From the NCBI GenBank assembly GCA_947489705.1, contig CANLEQ010000010.1:1-64000 (forward strand): a stretch of DNA of 64,000 bases, in the 5' to 3' direction. The translations under genes were made by a program, and so were the position numbers. Below the pieces are notes generated by a model that saw only the letters and a program-made list of their open reading frames with translations, was not told where the DNA came from and ran no database searches. Shown here one piece after another: positions 9,354 through 17,894 of the stretch (position 1 is the stretch's first letter; each line of letters starts with the position of its first letter). The DNA is from an uncultured Paracoccaceae bacterium. Its GTDB lineage: Bacteria; Pseudomonadota; Alphaproteobacteria; Rhodobacterales; Rhodobacteraceae.

Positions 9354-9378
9354 AGGGGCGCCGCATCGCGACGCCCCT
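9354..9378 (-). terminator. Hairpin downstream of BCCT gene
   Basis: A 7-bp inverted repeat (AGGGGCG / CGCCCCT) with an 11-nt loop lies 25 bases after the BCCT transporter stop. There is only a weak T-rich tail, so termination is likely but not certain. Confidence 0.4.
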
Positions 9379-9402
9379 CCTGACATTCGTCCCACAGGGT
9401 CG

Positions 9403-11049
9403 TCAGACGCTGCGCGGTTCCGACCGGAGCCCCTTGTAGATCGCCCAGCAGAGGAACAGCAGGACCACCGTGAAGAAGATGCCGGTGGCGTTCACCATCG
9501 CCTGCAGCCCCGTCAGACCGCCGCCGATCAGAAGCGTGATCGCGACGACGCCCTCGGTCACGCACCAGAAGATCCGCTGCGCCGTCGGCGCCTCGGTCTT
9601 GCCGCCGGCGGTGATCGTGTCGATCACGAGCGATCCCGAATCCGACGAGGTGACGAAGAAGACCAGCACCAGGATGATCGCCAGGGTCGAGGCGATGGAG
9701 GTCAGCGGCAGCTCGCCCAGCATGGAGAAGAGGGCGATCGCGTCGTTGTAGTTGTCGATCACGTTCTCCTTCACGCCCGACGTATCGGGATGGGTCACGA
9801 CCTGGTCGATCGCGGTGCCGCCGAAGACGGCCATCCAGAACACCGAGACGAGGCTCGGGATCAGGATGACGCAAGTGATGAACTCGCGCACGGTGCGGCC
9901 CCGGCTGACCCGGGCGATGAACATGCCGACGAAGGGTGACCAGCTGATCCACCACGCCCAGTAGAACGACGTCCACCCCTCGCGGAAGCTGTCATCCTCG
10001 CGTCCGAACGGATTGGAGAGCGGCACAACGTCCATCACGTAGGTCGAGAGCCCGCCCCAGAAATCCTGAAGAATGGCCATGGTGGGCCCGAGCAGGAAGA
10101 CGAACATGACCAGCAGGAAGGCGAAAAACATGTTGATGTTCGAAAGGACCTTCACCCCCCCGTCTACGCCGCGCAGCACCGAAAACAGCGCGACACCGGT
10201 GACGCCGATGATGATGATGACCTGTGTGTTGACGCTCTGGGGAATGCCGTAGACGTATTCGAGCCCCGCGCTGGCCTGCTGCGCACCGAGACCGAGCGAC
10301 GTGGCGAGGCCGAACAACGTGGCGAAGACCGCGATGATATCGATCGCGTGGCCGGGCCAGCCCCAGACCCGATCGCCGAGGAGCGGGTAGAAGCAGGACC
10401 GGATCGAAAGCGGCAGCTGCTTGTTGAAGGAAAAGAGACCCAGCGCCAGCGCCACGACCGCGTAGATCGCCCACGGGTGGAGCGCCCAGTGGAAGATCGT
10501 GGCCGCAAGCCCGTGGTTCCGAGCCGCGGCGATCTGTTCGGGGTTCAGGGTCCCGTCGCTTCCGAACGGTCCCTGAAGGCCGAGCGGACCGGAAACCTGC
10601 ATGTGATAGACAGGCTCGAGCACGCCGAAGAACATGAGGCCGATCCCCATACCGGCCGCGAACAGCATCGCGAACCACGAAAGATACGTGTAGTCCGGCG
10701 TCGCGTCGGAACCGCCAAGCCTGACGCGCCCGAGGGGCGTGAAGATCAGGGCGATGCAGAAGACGACGAAGATATTCGCGGACAGCAGGAAGAACCAGTC
10801 GAACGTGGTCGTCACGAAGTTGAAGAGCCAGTTGAACACCGCATTCGCCTGGTCCTGGAAGATCAGCGTGGCGAGCACGAATGCGACGATCGTCAGCGAG
10901 GAGGTCAGGAAGACGGGATTGTGCACGTCGAACTTGAGCGGCCCGATACCGCCCTGCACGTTGTCCTGTCCGACGTTGTAATCGGTATCGATCCGGTTCA
11001 CGTCGCCATCCGGCGACGGAATATCCAGATCGGGAGAGGTATCTGACAT
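9403..11049 (-). CDS. BCCT family betaine/choline/carnitine transporter
   Basis: 548 aa, about 12 membrane helices. The family signatures are visible: AAGMGIGLMFFGVLEP (about residues 130-146) and the tryptophan-rich YWAWWISWSPFVGMFIARVSRG segment (about 345-366), which lines the substrate path. It takes up compatible solutes such as glycine betaine, driven by Na+ or H+. The hydrophilic N-terminus (about 40 residues, acidic) may be cytoplasmic. Which solute is carried cannot be told from sequence. The upstream 160 bases are described separately as a possible structured leader. Confidence 0.93.
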   Translation of the reverse strand: MSDTSPDLDIPSPDGDVNRIDTDYNVGQDNVQGGIGPLKFDVHNPVFLTSSLTIVAFVLATLIFQDQANAVFNWLFNFVTTTFDWFFLLSANIFVVFCIALIFTPLGRVRLGGSDATPDYTYLSWFAMLFAAGMGIGLMFFGVLEPVYHMQVSGPLGLQGPFGSDGTLNPEQIAAARNHGLAATIFHWALHPWAIYAVVALALGLFSFNKQLPLSIRSCFYPLLGDRVWGWPGHAIDIIAVFATLFGLATSLGLGAQQASAGLEYVYGIPQSVNTQVIIIIGVTGVALFSVLRGVDGGVKVLSNINMFFAFLLVMFVFLLGPTMAILQDFWGGLSTYVMDVVPLSNPFGREDDSFREGWTSFYWAWWISWSPFVGMFIARVSRGRTVREFITCVILIPSLVSVFWMAVFGGTAIDQVVTHPDTSGVKENVIDNYNDAIALFSMLGELPLTSIASTLAIILVLVFFVTSSDSGSLVIDTITAGGKTEAPTAQRIFWCVTEGVVAITLLIGGGLTGLQAMVNATGIFFTVVLLFLCWAIYKGLRSEPRSV

Positions 11050-11211
11050 GGAATCTTTTCCCTCGTTCTAAAAAATATTGACCCGGACACGCGCCGCGAG
11101 AAATGTGTCGCAAGCGCCTTCCGGATGTCCCAGCGGTCTGAGAATGATGACGGACCCTAACATGCCCTCCGCCCAGTTCCACCCGAAACGCGGGTCAAGT
11201 TGGGCGGGAGG
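11050..11211 (-). promoter_or_regulatory. Possible structured leader of the BCCT gene
   Basis: Upstream of the BCCT start an imperfect hairpin (11166-11211) pairs CCTCC-GCCCA with TGGGCGGGAGG (one bulge), plus an inner ACCCG/CGGGT stem. On the minus strand the hairpin arm contains GGCGGAGG, placed 4-5 bases before an ATG (11163). That ATG opens a short frame (about 31 codons, stop TAG at 11071-11073) ending 21 bases before the transporter start. This could be a leader ORF whose ribosome site is masked by the hairpin. It is an inference from sequence only. Confidence 0.25.
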
Positions 11212-11601
11212 CGCCCGTCGTCCCGATTTGTCACACATCCCGGATCGGATCGCTCATTTCGGAAGCTATCCGCGTCGTGAATGTCGGGCCACCGACGACC
11301 GGAGACTTCCCATTGCGGGCCTCGTGAATATCGTCCCCGCACTTCCCTCGATCGACATCGGAGCGGTCGGGACGAGGTCCGCGCCGCCTCGGGCGGCCTT
11401 TTCGTCGGCTTGGAGGCTCGGCGCGTCGCCCGTGGCCCATGCGACGACCGCCTTGGCATGGAGCGGGGCGTCGCGCTCGAAGCTGACCTTCTTTGCGGTC
11501 GAGATCATGGTTGCAATGCTGGCCATTTGGAACAATCCGGAAGAAGCCGCCCGGCGTGGAGCCCGAGTTGTCCTCTCCGGCGAAAAGATTTTCACGGACG
11601 C
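11212..11601. other. Intergenic stretch without a supported gene
   Basis: About 390 bases between the BCCT leader and the tmRNA promoter. A minus-strand frame (11231-11716) runs across this stretch into the tmRNA acceptor piece, and a nested frame begins at 11595. Neither has a recognisable domain, and the overlap with a structural RNA argues against the longer one. I see no repeat or IS end here. Confidence 0.4.
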
Positions 11602-11630
11602 TTGAAATCGCCGCCGCGGGACGCCATTCT
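11602..11630 (+). promoter_or_regulatory. Candidate promoter for tmRNA
   Basis: TTGAAA at 11602-11607 is followed after 17 bases by CATTCT at 11625-11630, a plausible vegetative -35/-10 pair. It would place the transcript start near 11637-11640, where the tmRNA acceptor piece appears to begin. Confidence 0.35.
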
Positions 11631-11639
11631 CTGCGTGTC

Positions 11640-11960
11640 TCTTCGGAGACTATGGACATAAACGCGCCCGCAATAAGCGGTTCGGACCCGGGGGCGGTAC
11701 CCGGCGGCTCCACCAAACATCCTTTCGTTGGGGATCATGGGGCCGAAACAGGATCGACGGACGTCTAAAGGGGTTTGCTTTGTCTCGGTGAGGTACCACC
11801 GTTATCGGTCCGGAAAAGTACAATTGCCAACGACAATCGTGCTCCGGTCGCCGTCGCAGCCTAAGCTGTGACAAGACCGAAATCTAAGCCCTTGCGCCTA
11901 GCAGCGTAAGGCGGGGTTCGCAGGCACCTGGCAACAGAAGCCTGCATTTATCCTCAAATT
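11640..11960 (+). ncRNA. ssrA: tmRNA, circularly permuted two-piece alphaproteobacterial form
   Basis: The acceptor piece comes first: a T-arm (CCGGG/CCCGG) and the 3' acceptor strand CGGCTCC plus A and CCA, ending at 11715. After about 23 spacer bases the coding piece begins GGGGCCG at 11739, which pairs with that acceptor strand over 7 bp (one G-U). The resume codon GCC at 11826 opens the tag frame ANDNRAPVAVAA, with stop TAA at 11862-11864. Mature tmRNA would be two RNAs held by base pairing after the spacer is removed. It frees stalled ribosomes and marks their products for ClpXP. The exact outer ends are approximate; the GCAGGC/GCCTGC hairpin near 11920-11946 marks the 3' region. Confidence 0.93.
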
Positions 11961-12024
11961 ATCAATCCTTCCGTAACCTAGCGGGTTTATTCAATCTTCA
12001 GTTGTACTCGCGGGAGCGGCGACG

Positions 12025-12450
12025 ATGACCAAGCTGCAAATCTTGAGATGTTTCTATGAGACGGTCTGGGAACGTGGGGAAGTCGAGCAGATCGACAGGT
12101 TTTTCGGACCGGAGCTCGAGGCCAGTGGCTGGTTTCCCGGCTTGCCGGTCGGCGTAGCTGATTTTCCTGTTCTCGTTCTCGCGATCAGGTCAATGGTCCA
12201 CGATATAAAGTTCACGATCGTGCGGCTGCTCGTGCACGACGACTGGGTGGCAGCCCTGGTGCAGGTCGACTGCACCTCGCGCGGAAAGTGTACACCGATC
12301 CGGATTACCGGACAGCTGATGGCGCGGTTCGACGGCGATCTGATCGTGGAGGCGCACAACCATATGGATATGTTCGGCTACTTCGTGCAGCTGGGCATGC
12401 TACCCGAGGATCTTACGCTCAAGCTGCTTGCCGGCGAGGACGCGGCTTAG
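12025..12450 (+). CDS. NTF2-like/SnoaL-fold protein of unknown function
   Basis: 141 aa. The pattern (N-terminal helices with FYETVWERGEVEQIDRFF, then beta strands ending NHMDMFGYFVQLGMLP) is that of the SnoaL/ester-cyclase branch of the NTF2-like superfamily, a cone-shaped fold used by very different small-molecule enzymes and binding proteins. I cannot name a substrate. GGGAGCGG stands just upstream of the ATG. It lies alone between tmRNA and sspB, on the same strand as both. Confidence 0.6.
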   Translation: MTKLQILRCFYETVWERGEVEQIDRFFGPELEASGWFPGLPVGVADFPVLVLAIRSMVHDIKFTIVRLLVHDDWVAALVQVDCTSRGKCTPIRITGQLMARFDGDLIVEAHNHMDMFGYFVQLGMLPEDLTLKLLAGEDAA

Positions 12451-12621
12451 GTCTCGTTCCACTCCGAAACGACGCGGCCAGATGTCCGCGCCAGCAAAGC
12501 TACGCAGTACGAGCCTTTCCGACGGCATCTTCCCCCTTGGACGAACGCGCCTCAGATCCATGCGCCCCCTTTTCTTCGGAGGCAAATCCCTTATGGTTCG
12601 AGACAACTTGAGGGATCTTTG

Positions 12622-13089
12622 ATGGCAACCAGTATCGACTACGGAAATCTCATGCACGCGGCCATGCGTGGCCTGATCCGACGTTTGCTTGAGGACGTGA
12701 AGGCGAACGGGCTTCCCGGCGAGCATCATTTCTTCATAACCTTCGACACGATGCATCCCGATGTCGAGATCGCCGACTGGCTATCCGATCGGTATCCCGG
12801 CGAGATGACCGTCGTGATGCAGCACTGGTATGACGGGCTCGAGGTCGGGGCCGAAGGTTTCGCCGTCACCCTCAACTTCGGCGAGAGCCCTGAACCGCTC
12901 TACATTCCCTACGACGCCATCAGGACCTTCGTGGACCCTTCTGTCGAATTCGGATTGCGGTTCGAAACGCAGGAGACCGAGGCCGCACCGGCCGACATGG
13001 TCGAGGTCGATGCCGACGACCCGGATGCCGAAGCCGGCGAAAAGAAGGGCGATGCCGAAGTCGTCAGCTTGGACGCCTTTCGCAAATAG
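12622..13089 (+). CDS. sspB: SspB-alpha, ClpXP adaptor for ssrA-tagged proteins
   Basis: 155 aa. The N-terminal domain (about 1-120) has the SspB features IDYGNLMHAAMRGLIRRLL and HFFITFDTMHPDVEIADWL, then the peptide-binding strands to PYDAIRTFVDPSVEFGL. An acidic linker follows, and the C-terminal tail VVSLDAFRK is the expected ClpX-docking motif. It tethers ssrA-tagged substrates to ClpX. The tmRNA gene, whose tag starts with ANDN, lies less than 1 kb upstream. ATG 12622 follows GAGGGA at suitable spacing; the TTG one codon earlier is less likely. Confidence 0.92.
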   Translation: MATSIDYGNLMHAAMRGLIRRLLEDVKANGLPGEHHFFITFDTMHPDVEIADWLSDRYPGEMTVVMQHWYDGLEVGAEGFAVTLNFGESPEPLYIPYDAIRTFVDPSVEFGLRFETQETEAAPADMVEVDADDPDAEAGEKKGDAEVVSLDAFRK

Positions 13090-13170
13090 CGCGGCGCCGC
13101 CGCACGGGATTGCCTGCCGCCACCGCAGCGCGGTATGCCTGACGGCGCAAAAGGCCCGAGGAACACCCAT

Positions 13171-14562
13171 ATGACCGATACCCGCACCGAAACCGACAGT
13201 TTTGGCCCGCTCGAAGTCCCCGCGGACAAATACTGGGGCGCACAGACGCAGCGCTCGCTGATGAACTTCCCGATCGGGTGGGAACGTCAACCGATCGCCA
13301 TCGTGCGGGCTTTGGGCGTCATCAAGCAGGCCTGCGCCACCGCCAACAAAGCACGCGGCAAGCTCGACGATCGCCGCGCCGATGCGATCATCGCCGCCGC
13401 GGCCGAAGTCGTGGCGGGCGAATGGGATACCCATTTCCCGCTCGTCGTCTGGCAGACCGGTTCGGGCACCCAGTCGAACATGAACGCCAACGAGGTCATC
13501 GCCAATCGCGCGATCGAGATGCTCGATGGCCAGATCGGATCGAAGGATCCGGTGCATCCGAATGATCATTGCAATATGGGGCAATCGTCCAACGATACGT
13601 TTCCCACCGCGATGCACATTGCCTGCGCCACCAGCGTCAGGGACGTATTGCTGCCGGGTCTCGAAAAGCTGCACGCCACTCTCGATGACAAATCCCGGGA
13701 GTGGTCCGAGATCATCAAGATCGGCCGGACCCACACGATGGACGCGACGCCCCTGACGCTGGGGCAGGAATTCTCGGGCTATGCCCATCAGGTCGCGATG
13801 GGGATCGAGCGCGTGAAGGCCGTGCTCCCACGGCTCTATCAGCTCGCCCAAGGGGGAACGGCGGTCGGAACCGGTCTCAATTCTCCCCAAGGCTGGGGCG
13901 GAGAGGTGGCGGGCCATATCGCGGAGATCACCGGACTGCCCTTCGTCACCGCACCCAACAAGTTCGAGGCGCTCGCCGCGCACGACACGCTCGTGGAGCT
14001 TTCGGGCGCGCTCAAGACCGTGGCGGCATCCCTCTACAAGATTGCCTGCGATATCCGCCTGCTCGGCTCGGGCCCGCGCTGCGGCCTGGGCGAGTTGATG
14101 CTCCCCGAAAACGAACCGGGAAGCTCGATCATGCCCGGCAAGGTGAACCCAACGCAGGTTGAGGCGATCACACAGGTTTGCGCGCACGTGATGGGCAACG
14201 ATGCGGCCGTCGGCTTCGCCGGCTCGCAGGGCCATTTCGAGCTCAATGTGATGAAGCCGATGATGGCCTATAACGTGCTGCAATCGATCCAGCTTCTGGG
14301 CGACGCGTCGGTGGCCTTCACCGACAATTGCGTGGCCGGCATCCGTGCCGACGAGGACCGGATCGGCAGACTGATGCGCGAATCGCTGATGCTTGTGACC
14401 GCGCTCGCGCCCGAGATCGGGTACGACAATGCCACGCGCGTCGCAAAGACCGCGCACAAGAACGGGACGACCCTGCGCGAGGAAGCGGTCAATCTCGGTT
14501 TCGTCGATGCCGAAACGTTCGATCGCGTCGTGCGCCCCGAAGAGATGATCGGTCCGCGATGA
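13171..14562 (+). CDS. fumC: Fumarate hydratase, class II
   Basis: 463 aa, full length for the iron-independent fumarase of the citric acid cycle. The superfamily signature [13 protein letters not shown] is at about residues 317-329. Other active-site stretches are [10 protein letters not shown] (about 97-106), [18 protein letters not shown] and [13 protein letters not shown] 13171 has CGAGGAAC upstream. The stop overlaps the next gene's ATG (ATGA), making fumC the head of a small operon with the DUF4169 and RHH genes. Confidence 0.96.
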   Translation: MTDTRTETDSFGPLEVPADKYWGAQTQRSLMNFPIGWERQPIAIVRALGVIKQACATANKARGKLDDRRADAIIAAAAEVVAGEWDTHFPLVVWQTGSGTQSNMNANEVIANRAIEMLDGQIGSKDPVHPNDHCNMGQSSNDTFPTAMHIACATSVRDVLLPGLEKLHATLDDKSREWSEIIKIGRTHTMDATPLTLGQEFSGYAHQVAMGIERVKAVLPRLYQLAQGGTAVGTGLNSPQGWGGEVAGHIAEITGLPFVTAPNKFEALAAHDTLVELSGALKTVAASLYKIACDIRLLGSGPRCGLGELMLPENEPGSSIMPGKVNPTQVEAITQVCAHVMGNDAAVGFAGSQGHFELNVMKPMMAYNVLQSIQLLGDASVAFTDNCVAGIRADEDRIGRLMRESLMLVTALAPEIGYDNATRVAKTAHKNGTTLREEAVNLGFVDAETFDRVVRPEEMIGPR

Positions 14563-14744
14563 CCGAGGCCCCGGTCAACCTGAACCGCGCCCGCAAGGCA
14601 AAGGACCGCGCCCGCGAAAAGGCCCGCGCCGACGAGAACGCGGCGAAGTTCGGACGTACCAAGGCCGAACGTCTGGCAGAGGCCCTGCGCTCGGAGCGGG
14701 CGCGCGCGCATCTCGATGCGCACCGCTTTACGGATGAGGAGTGA
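14559..14744 (+). CDS. DUF4169 family small basic protein
   Basis: 61 aa, highly charged: [17 protein letters not shown], then [26 protein letters not shown]. This is the DUF4169 pattern, which is probably one long helix. It overlaps fumC by 4 nt and the following RHH gene by 4 nt (GTGA), so the three are almost certainly co-translated. The function is unknown; the same order is familiar from other Rhodobacterales. It is too short and too basic to be an enzyme. Confidence 0.8.
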   Translation: MTEAPVNLNRARKAKDRAREKARADENAAKFGRTKAERLAEALRSERARAHLDAHRFTDEE

Positions 14745-14965
14745 GCGGCCCTCCCCGCAAGCATTCCCTGACCATCCGCGGGCATCGCACGTCCGTCTCG
14801 CTGGAAGACGAATTCTGGCGCGCGTTCCGCGACATCGCGAACGCCGATGCCCGTGCCCTCAACGACCTTGCCGCCGAGATCGATGCAGGGCGAGACCCGC
14901 GAACGGGACTCGCATCGGCGATCAGGGTTTTCGTTCTGCGACGTGCCCGGGGCGATCACACGTGA
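14741..14965 (+). CDS. Ribbon-helix-helix domain protein
   Basis: 74 aa with a GTG start overlapping the previous stop. The core HSLTIRGHRTSVSLEDEFW (strand, then helix A) followed by FRDIANADARALNDLAAEID matches the RHH_4 type of ribbon-helix-helix DNA-binding protein, usually dimeric. RGHRTSVSLE would be the DNA-contacting ribbon. It may regulate its own operon; targets are unknown. It is the last of three coupled genes starting with fumC. Confidence 0.75.
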   Translation: MSGPPRKHSLTIRGHRTSVSLEDEFWRAFRDIANADARALNDLAAEIDAGRDPRTGLASAIRVFVLRRARGDHT

Positions 14966-15041
14966 TGCCTACCTGCCGACCGGCTGGGTGCAGGTCCGCA
15001 AGACATGGACATCGCCCGGATCCGGGGGCAACGTCTCGATC

Positions 15042-15272
15042 ATGGATTTCGACGAGGACATCGACGCGCGCGGGCTACTCTGCCCCCTGCCCGTCCTGAA
15101 GCTGCGCAAGCGACTGATGACGATGACCGAAGGGCACGTCGCGCGGCTGCGCGCCGACGATCCCGCCGCTACGATCGATGTCCCGCATTTCTGCACCGAA
15201 GCCGGGCATGTCTTTCTGGGGCAAATCGAGGGCGACGGAGCCCAGAATTACTTCGTTCGCAAGACAGGCTGA
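15042..15272 (+). CDS. tusA: TusA-family sulfurtransferase
   Basis: 76 aa. The CPxP motif is present in GLLCPLPVLKLRKRL (residues about 11-25), with the persulfide-carrying cysteine at about residue 14. TusA relays sulfur, for example for thiouridine at the tRNA wobble base or molybdenum cofactor. I took ATG 15042, where the family's usual N-terminus (DFDEDIDARG) begins; longer versions overlap the RHH gene without family similarity. A strong hairpin follows, shared with the convergent rne gene. Confidence 0.85.
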   Translation: MDFDEDIDARGLLCPLPVLKLRKRLMTMTEGHVARLRADDPAATIDVPHFCTEAGHVFLGQIEGDGAQNYFVRKTG

Positions 15273-15285
15273 GCCGTCTCGGCAA

Positions 15286-15319
15286 ATGCCGCGCCCGGCG
15301 ATCCGACCGGGCGCGGCAT
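15286..15319. terminator. Bidirectional hairpin between tusA and rne
   Basis: A perfect 13-bp inverted repeat (ATGCCGCGCCCGG / CCGGGCGCGGCAT, 8-nt loop) lies between two convergent stop codons. There is no long T tract on either side, but the position and strength fit a shared terminator or 3'-end stabiliser. Confidence 0.6.
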
Positions 15320-15323
15320 GTCA

Positions 15324-17894
15324 CTAGCCGCGAAGCGACCACCACCCGCGTTTCTTGGGCCGCGTCTCTTCCTCGGTTTGCGGCTCGTTACCGCCATTGG
15401 CCGGCACAGGCGGTGCGACCGCGGCATCCTCGGTGATCCGGTTCGACACCTGCTCGTCCACCGGAGATGCGACCTCGGGTGTTTCGTCGCTTTGCCGAGC
15501 CGGCTCCTCGGGCTTGGTCGGCGTCTCAGCAACCTCCCGTTGGCTCTGCTGATCCGAAGGGCTTTCCGCATCCTCTTCTGCAGTCGAGGTCGGCTCAGCC
15601 GTGCCCTCATCGCCCGATTTGCGGGATCTCGACCGCCTGCGCTTGCGCTTCGGCTTGTCGTCATCCTGCTCGGGCGTGTCGGCCACAGCGGCTACCTCCG
15701 GCTCAGACGACGGCTCTTCCTCGGCGGACCCTTCGTTCTCTTGAACATCGGAGGCCTCGTTGCCGGTCTGGTCGTCGCCATCCCCGTTGCCGCCGCCCTT
15801 GCGACGCCGCCGGCGCCGACGGCGCTTCTTCGGCTTTTCGTCGCCGTCCTGGCTCGCGGGCTTCTGCTCCTCGGCCTTCGACCGCGGTGCCTCGGGGGCT
15901 TCGGTCTCGTCGACCTCCTCGGGAATTTCTTCGTCGAGATCATCCATCATCGATGCCGACGACACGATCGCCGCCGTCTGCTCGACCACGCGGGTCATCT
16001 GCGTCTTGAACTTCTCGACCTTGTAATCGGGGCTGACCAGCGTGCCATCGGCCTCGACGCGGACGACCATTCCGTAACGCGCCTCGATCTGGATGATATG
16101 ATCGCGCTTGTGGTTGATCAGGTAGTTGGCAATCTGAACCGGCGCGGTCACGCAGACTTCCTTGGTGCGCTTGCGCGTCCCCTCTTCCTCGAGCTGGCGC
16201 AGGATGGCGAGCGAGACATTCTCGTCGGAGCGCAGAAGGCCCGTCCCGTGACAATGCGGGCAAGGTTGCGTCGTCGCCTCGATCATGCCGGGGCGCAGGC
16301 GCTGGCGCGACATCTCGAGAAGACCGAAGCCCGAGATCTTGCCCACCTGGATGCGGGCGCGATCGGTCTTCAGCTTGTCCTTGAAGTGCTTCTCGACGCT
16401 GGCATTGTGCTTGCGGTCTTCCATGTCGATGAAGTCGATCACCACGAGGCCCGCAAGATCGCGCAGGCGAAGCTGCCGAGCCACCTCGTCCGCGGCCTCC
16501 ATGTTGGTCTTGAAGGCGGTCTCCTCGATCGAGCCCTCCTTCGTTGCACGACCGGAGTTCACGTCGATCGCGACCAGCGCCTCGGTCACGCCGATGACGA
16601 TGTAGCCCCCCGACGGCAGCTGCACGGTCGGGTTGAACATGCCGCCCAGATAGCTTTCCACCTGATGACGCGCGAAGAGCGGCATCTGGTCATGGTAGTT
16701 CTTCACGTTCTTCGCGTGGGACGGCATGATCATCTTCATGAAGTCCTTGGCGACGCGGTAGCCCATGTCGCCTTCGACCAGAACTTCATCGATCTCGCGA
16801 TTGTAAAGGTCCCGGATCGATCGCTTGATCAGGTTGCCTTCCTCGTAGATCGGCGCCGGCGCGATGGATTTGAGGGTCAGCGCACGGATCTCTTCCCACA
16901 TGCGTTGCAGGTACTCGTAATCGCGCTTGATCTCGGTCTTGGTCCGTTTCGCGCCGGCGGTCCGCACGATCAGTCCGGCGCCGCGCGGCACCTCGATCGA
17001 GTTGGCGATCTCCTTGAGCTTCTTGCGGTCGGCAACGTTGGTGATCTTGCGGCTGATCCCACCGCCACGCGCCGTGTTCGGCATCAGGACGCAGTAACGC
17101 CCGGCGAGCGACAGGTACGTGGTCAGCGCGGCGCCCTTGTTGCCCCGCTCTTCCTTCACGACCTGCACGAGCAGGATCTGCCGGACCTTGATGACTTCCT
17201 GGATCTTGTATTTCTTCGCGCGCGGCTTGCGGCGTGGCCGCATCTCGTCGGCCACGTCGTCATCCGCGACGGATTCGATATCGGTATCGCGCTCGGACGC
17301 ATCATCGGCGGCGACGTAAGGCTTGGGCTCGCCGTCGCCATCGTTCTCCGTCTCCCCGTCGCCATGCGCCAGATCCACCACATCCATGCCGGGTATGCCC
17401 TCGACGATGGCCATGGTGCGCGCGGCGGCATCTACGTCCGATTCCTCGGCCGGAATGTCATCGGCGACCTCTGCCGCATCCTTGCTCGCTTCCGCGTCAT
17501 CGGAAGACACGCGTGCATCGCTCGACGTCGTCTCGGCCGGCTTCGACCGGCTGCGCGACCGCGACTGGCGCTTGGGTCGATCTTCTTCTTCGCGCTCGGC
17601 ATCGGCCTCCGCGGCTTCCTCTGCGAGGAGCGCTTCGCGATCGGCGATCGGAATCTGGTAATAATCCGGGTGGATTTCCGAGAAGGCGAGGAACCCGTGC
17701 CGGTTGCCGCCGTAATCCACGAACGCCGCCTGAAGCGACGGTTCGACCCGCGTTACCTTCGCGAGATAGATGTTGCCAGCCAGCTGGCGCTTGTTTTCGG
17801 ATTCGAAGTCGAATTCCTCGACCTTGTTTCCGTCCACGACCACGACGCGGGTCTCTTCCGCATGCGTGGCGTCGATGAGCATCTTCTTTGCCAT
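15324..17894 (-). CDS. rne: Ribonuclease E
   Basis: 856 aa single-strand endonuclease and degradosome scaffold. The S1 domain begins at about residue 37 (GNIYLAKVTRVEPSLQAAF) and is interrupted by about 130-145 acidic or Arg/Ser-rich residues before resuming at KIQEVIKVRQILLVQ. The catalytic aspartates are in VAIDVNSGRAT and VIDFIDM, and the zinc-link cysteines in CPHCHGTG. The C-terminal third is low-complexity, with [11 protein letters not shown]-type arginine clusters and acidic stretches, as expected for RNA- and protein-binding scaffold regions. ATG 17894 gives the family N-terminus MAKKMLIDATHAEE. Upstream is a long untranslated region. Confidence 0.95.
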   Translation of the reverse strand: MAKKMLIDATHAEETRVVVVDGNKVEEFDFESENKRQLAGNIYLAKVTRVEPSLQAAFVDYGGNRHGFLAFSEIHPDYYQIPIADREALLAEEAAEADAEREEEDRPKRQSRSRSRSKPAETTSSDARVSSDDAEASKDAAEVADDIPAEESDVDAAARTMAIVEGIPGMDVVDLAHGDGETENDGDGEPKPYVAADDASERDTDIESVADDDVADEMRPRRKPRAKKYKIQEVIKVRQILLVQVVKEERGNKGAALTTYLSLAGRYCVLMPNTARGGGISRKITNVADRKKLKEIANSIEVPRGAGLIVRTAGAKRTKTEIKRDYEYLQRMWEEIRALTLKSIAPAPIYEEGNLIKRSIRDLYNREIDEVLVEGDMGYRVAKDFMKMIMPSHAKNVKNYHDQMPLFARHQVESYLGGMFNPTVQLPSGGYIVIGVTEALVAIDVNSGRATKEGSIEETAFKTNMEAADEVARQLRLRDLAGLVVIDFIDMEDRKHNASVEKHFKDKLKTDRARIQVGKISGFGLLEMSRQRLRPGMIEATTQPCPHCHGTGLLRSDENVSLAILRQLEEEGTRKRTKEVCVTAPVQIANYLINHKRDHIIQIEARYGMVVRVEADGTLVSPDYKVEKFKTQMTRVVEQTAAIVSSASMMDDLDEEIPEEVDETEAPEAPRSKAEEQKPASQDGDEKPKKRRRRRRRRKGGGNGDGDDQTGNEASDVQENEGSAEEEPSSEPEVAAVADTPEQDDDKPKRKRRRSRSRKSGDEGTAEPTSTAEEDAESPSDQQSQREVAETPTKPEEPARQSDETPEVASPVDEQVSNRITEDAAVAPPVPANGGNEPQTEEETRPKKRGWWSLRG

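Noticed and set aside
11231-11716. 161-codon minus-strand open frame over the tmRNA acceptor piece
   Set aside because: Its first codons are the reverse of the tmRNA acceptor and T-arm; the rest has no recognisable domain. Frames of this type are common spurious calls opposite alphaproteobacterial tmRNA.
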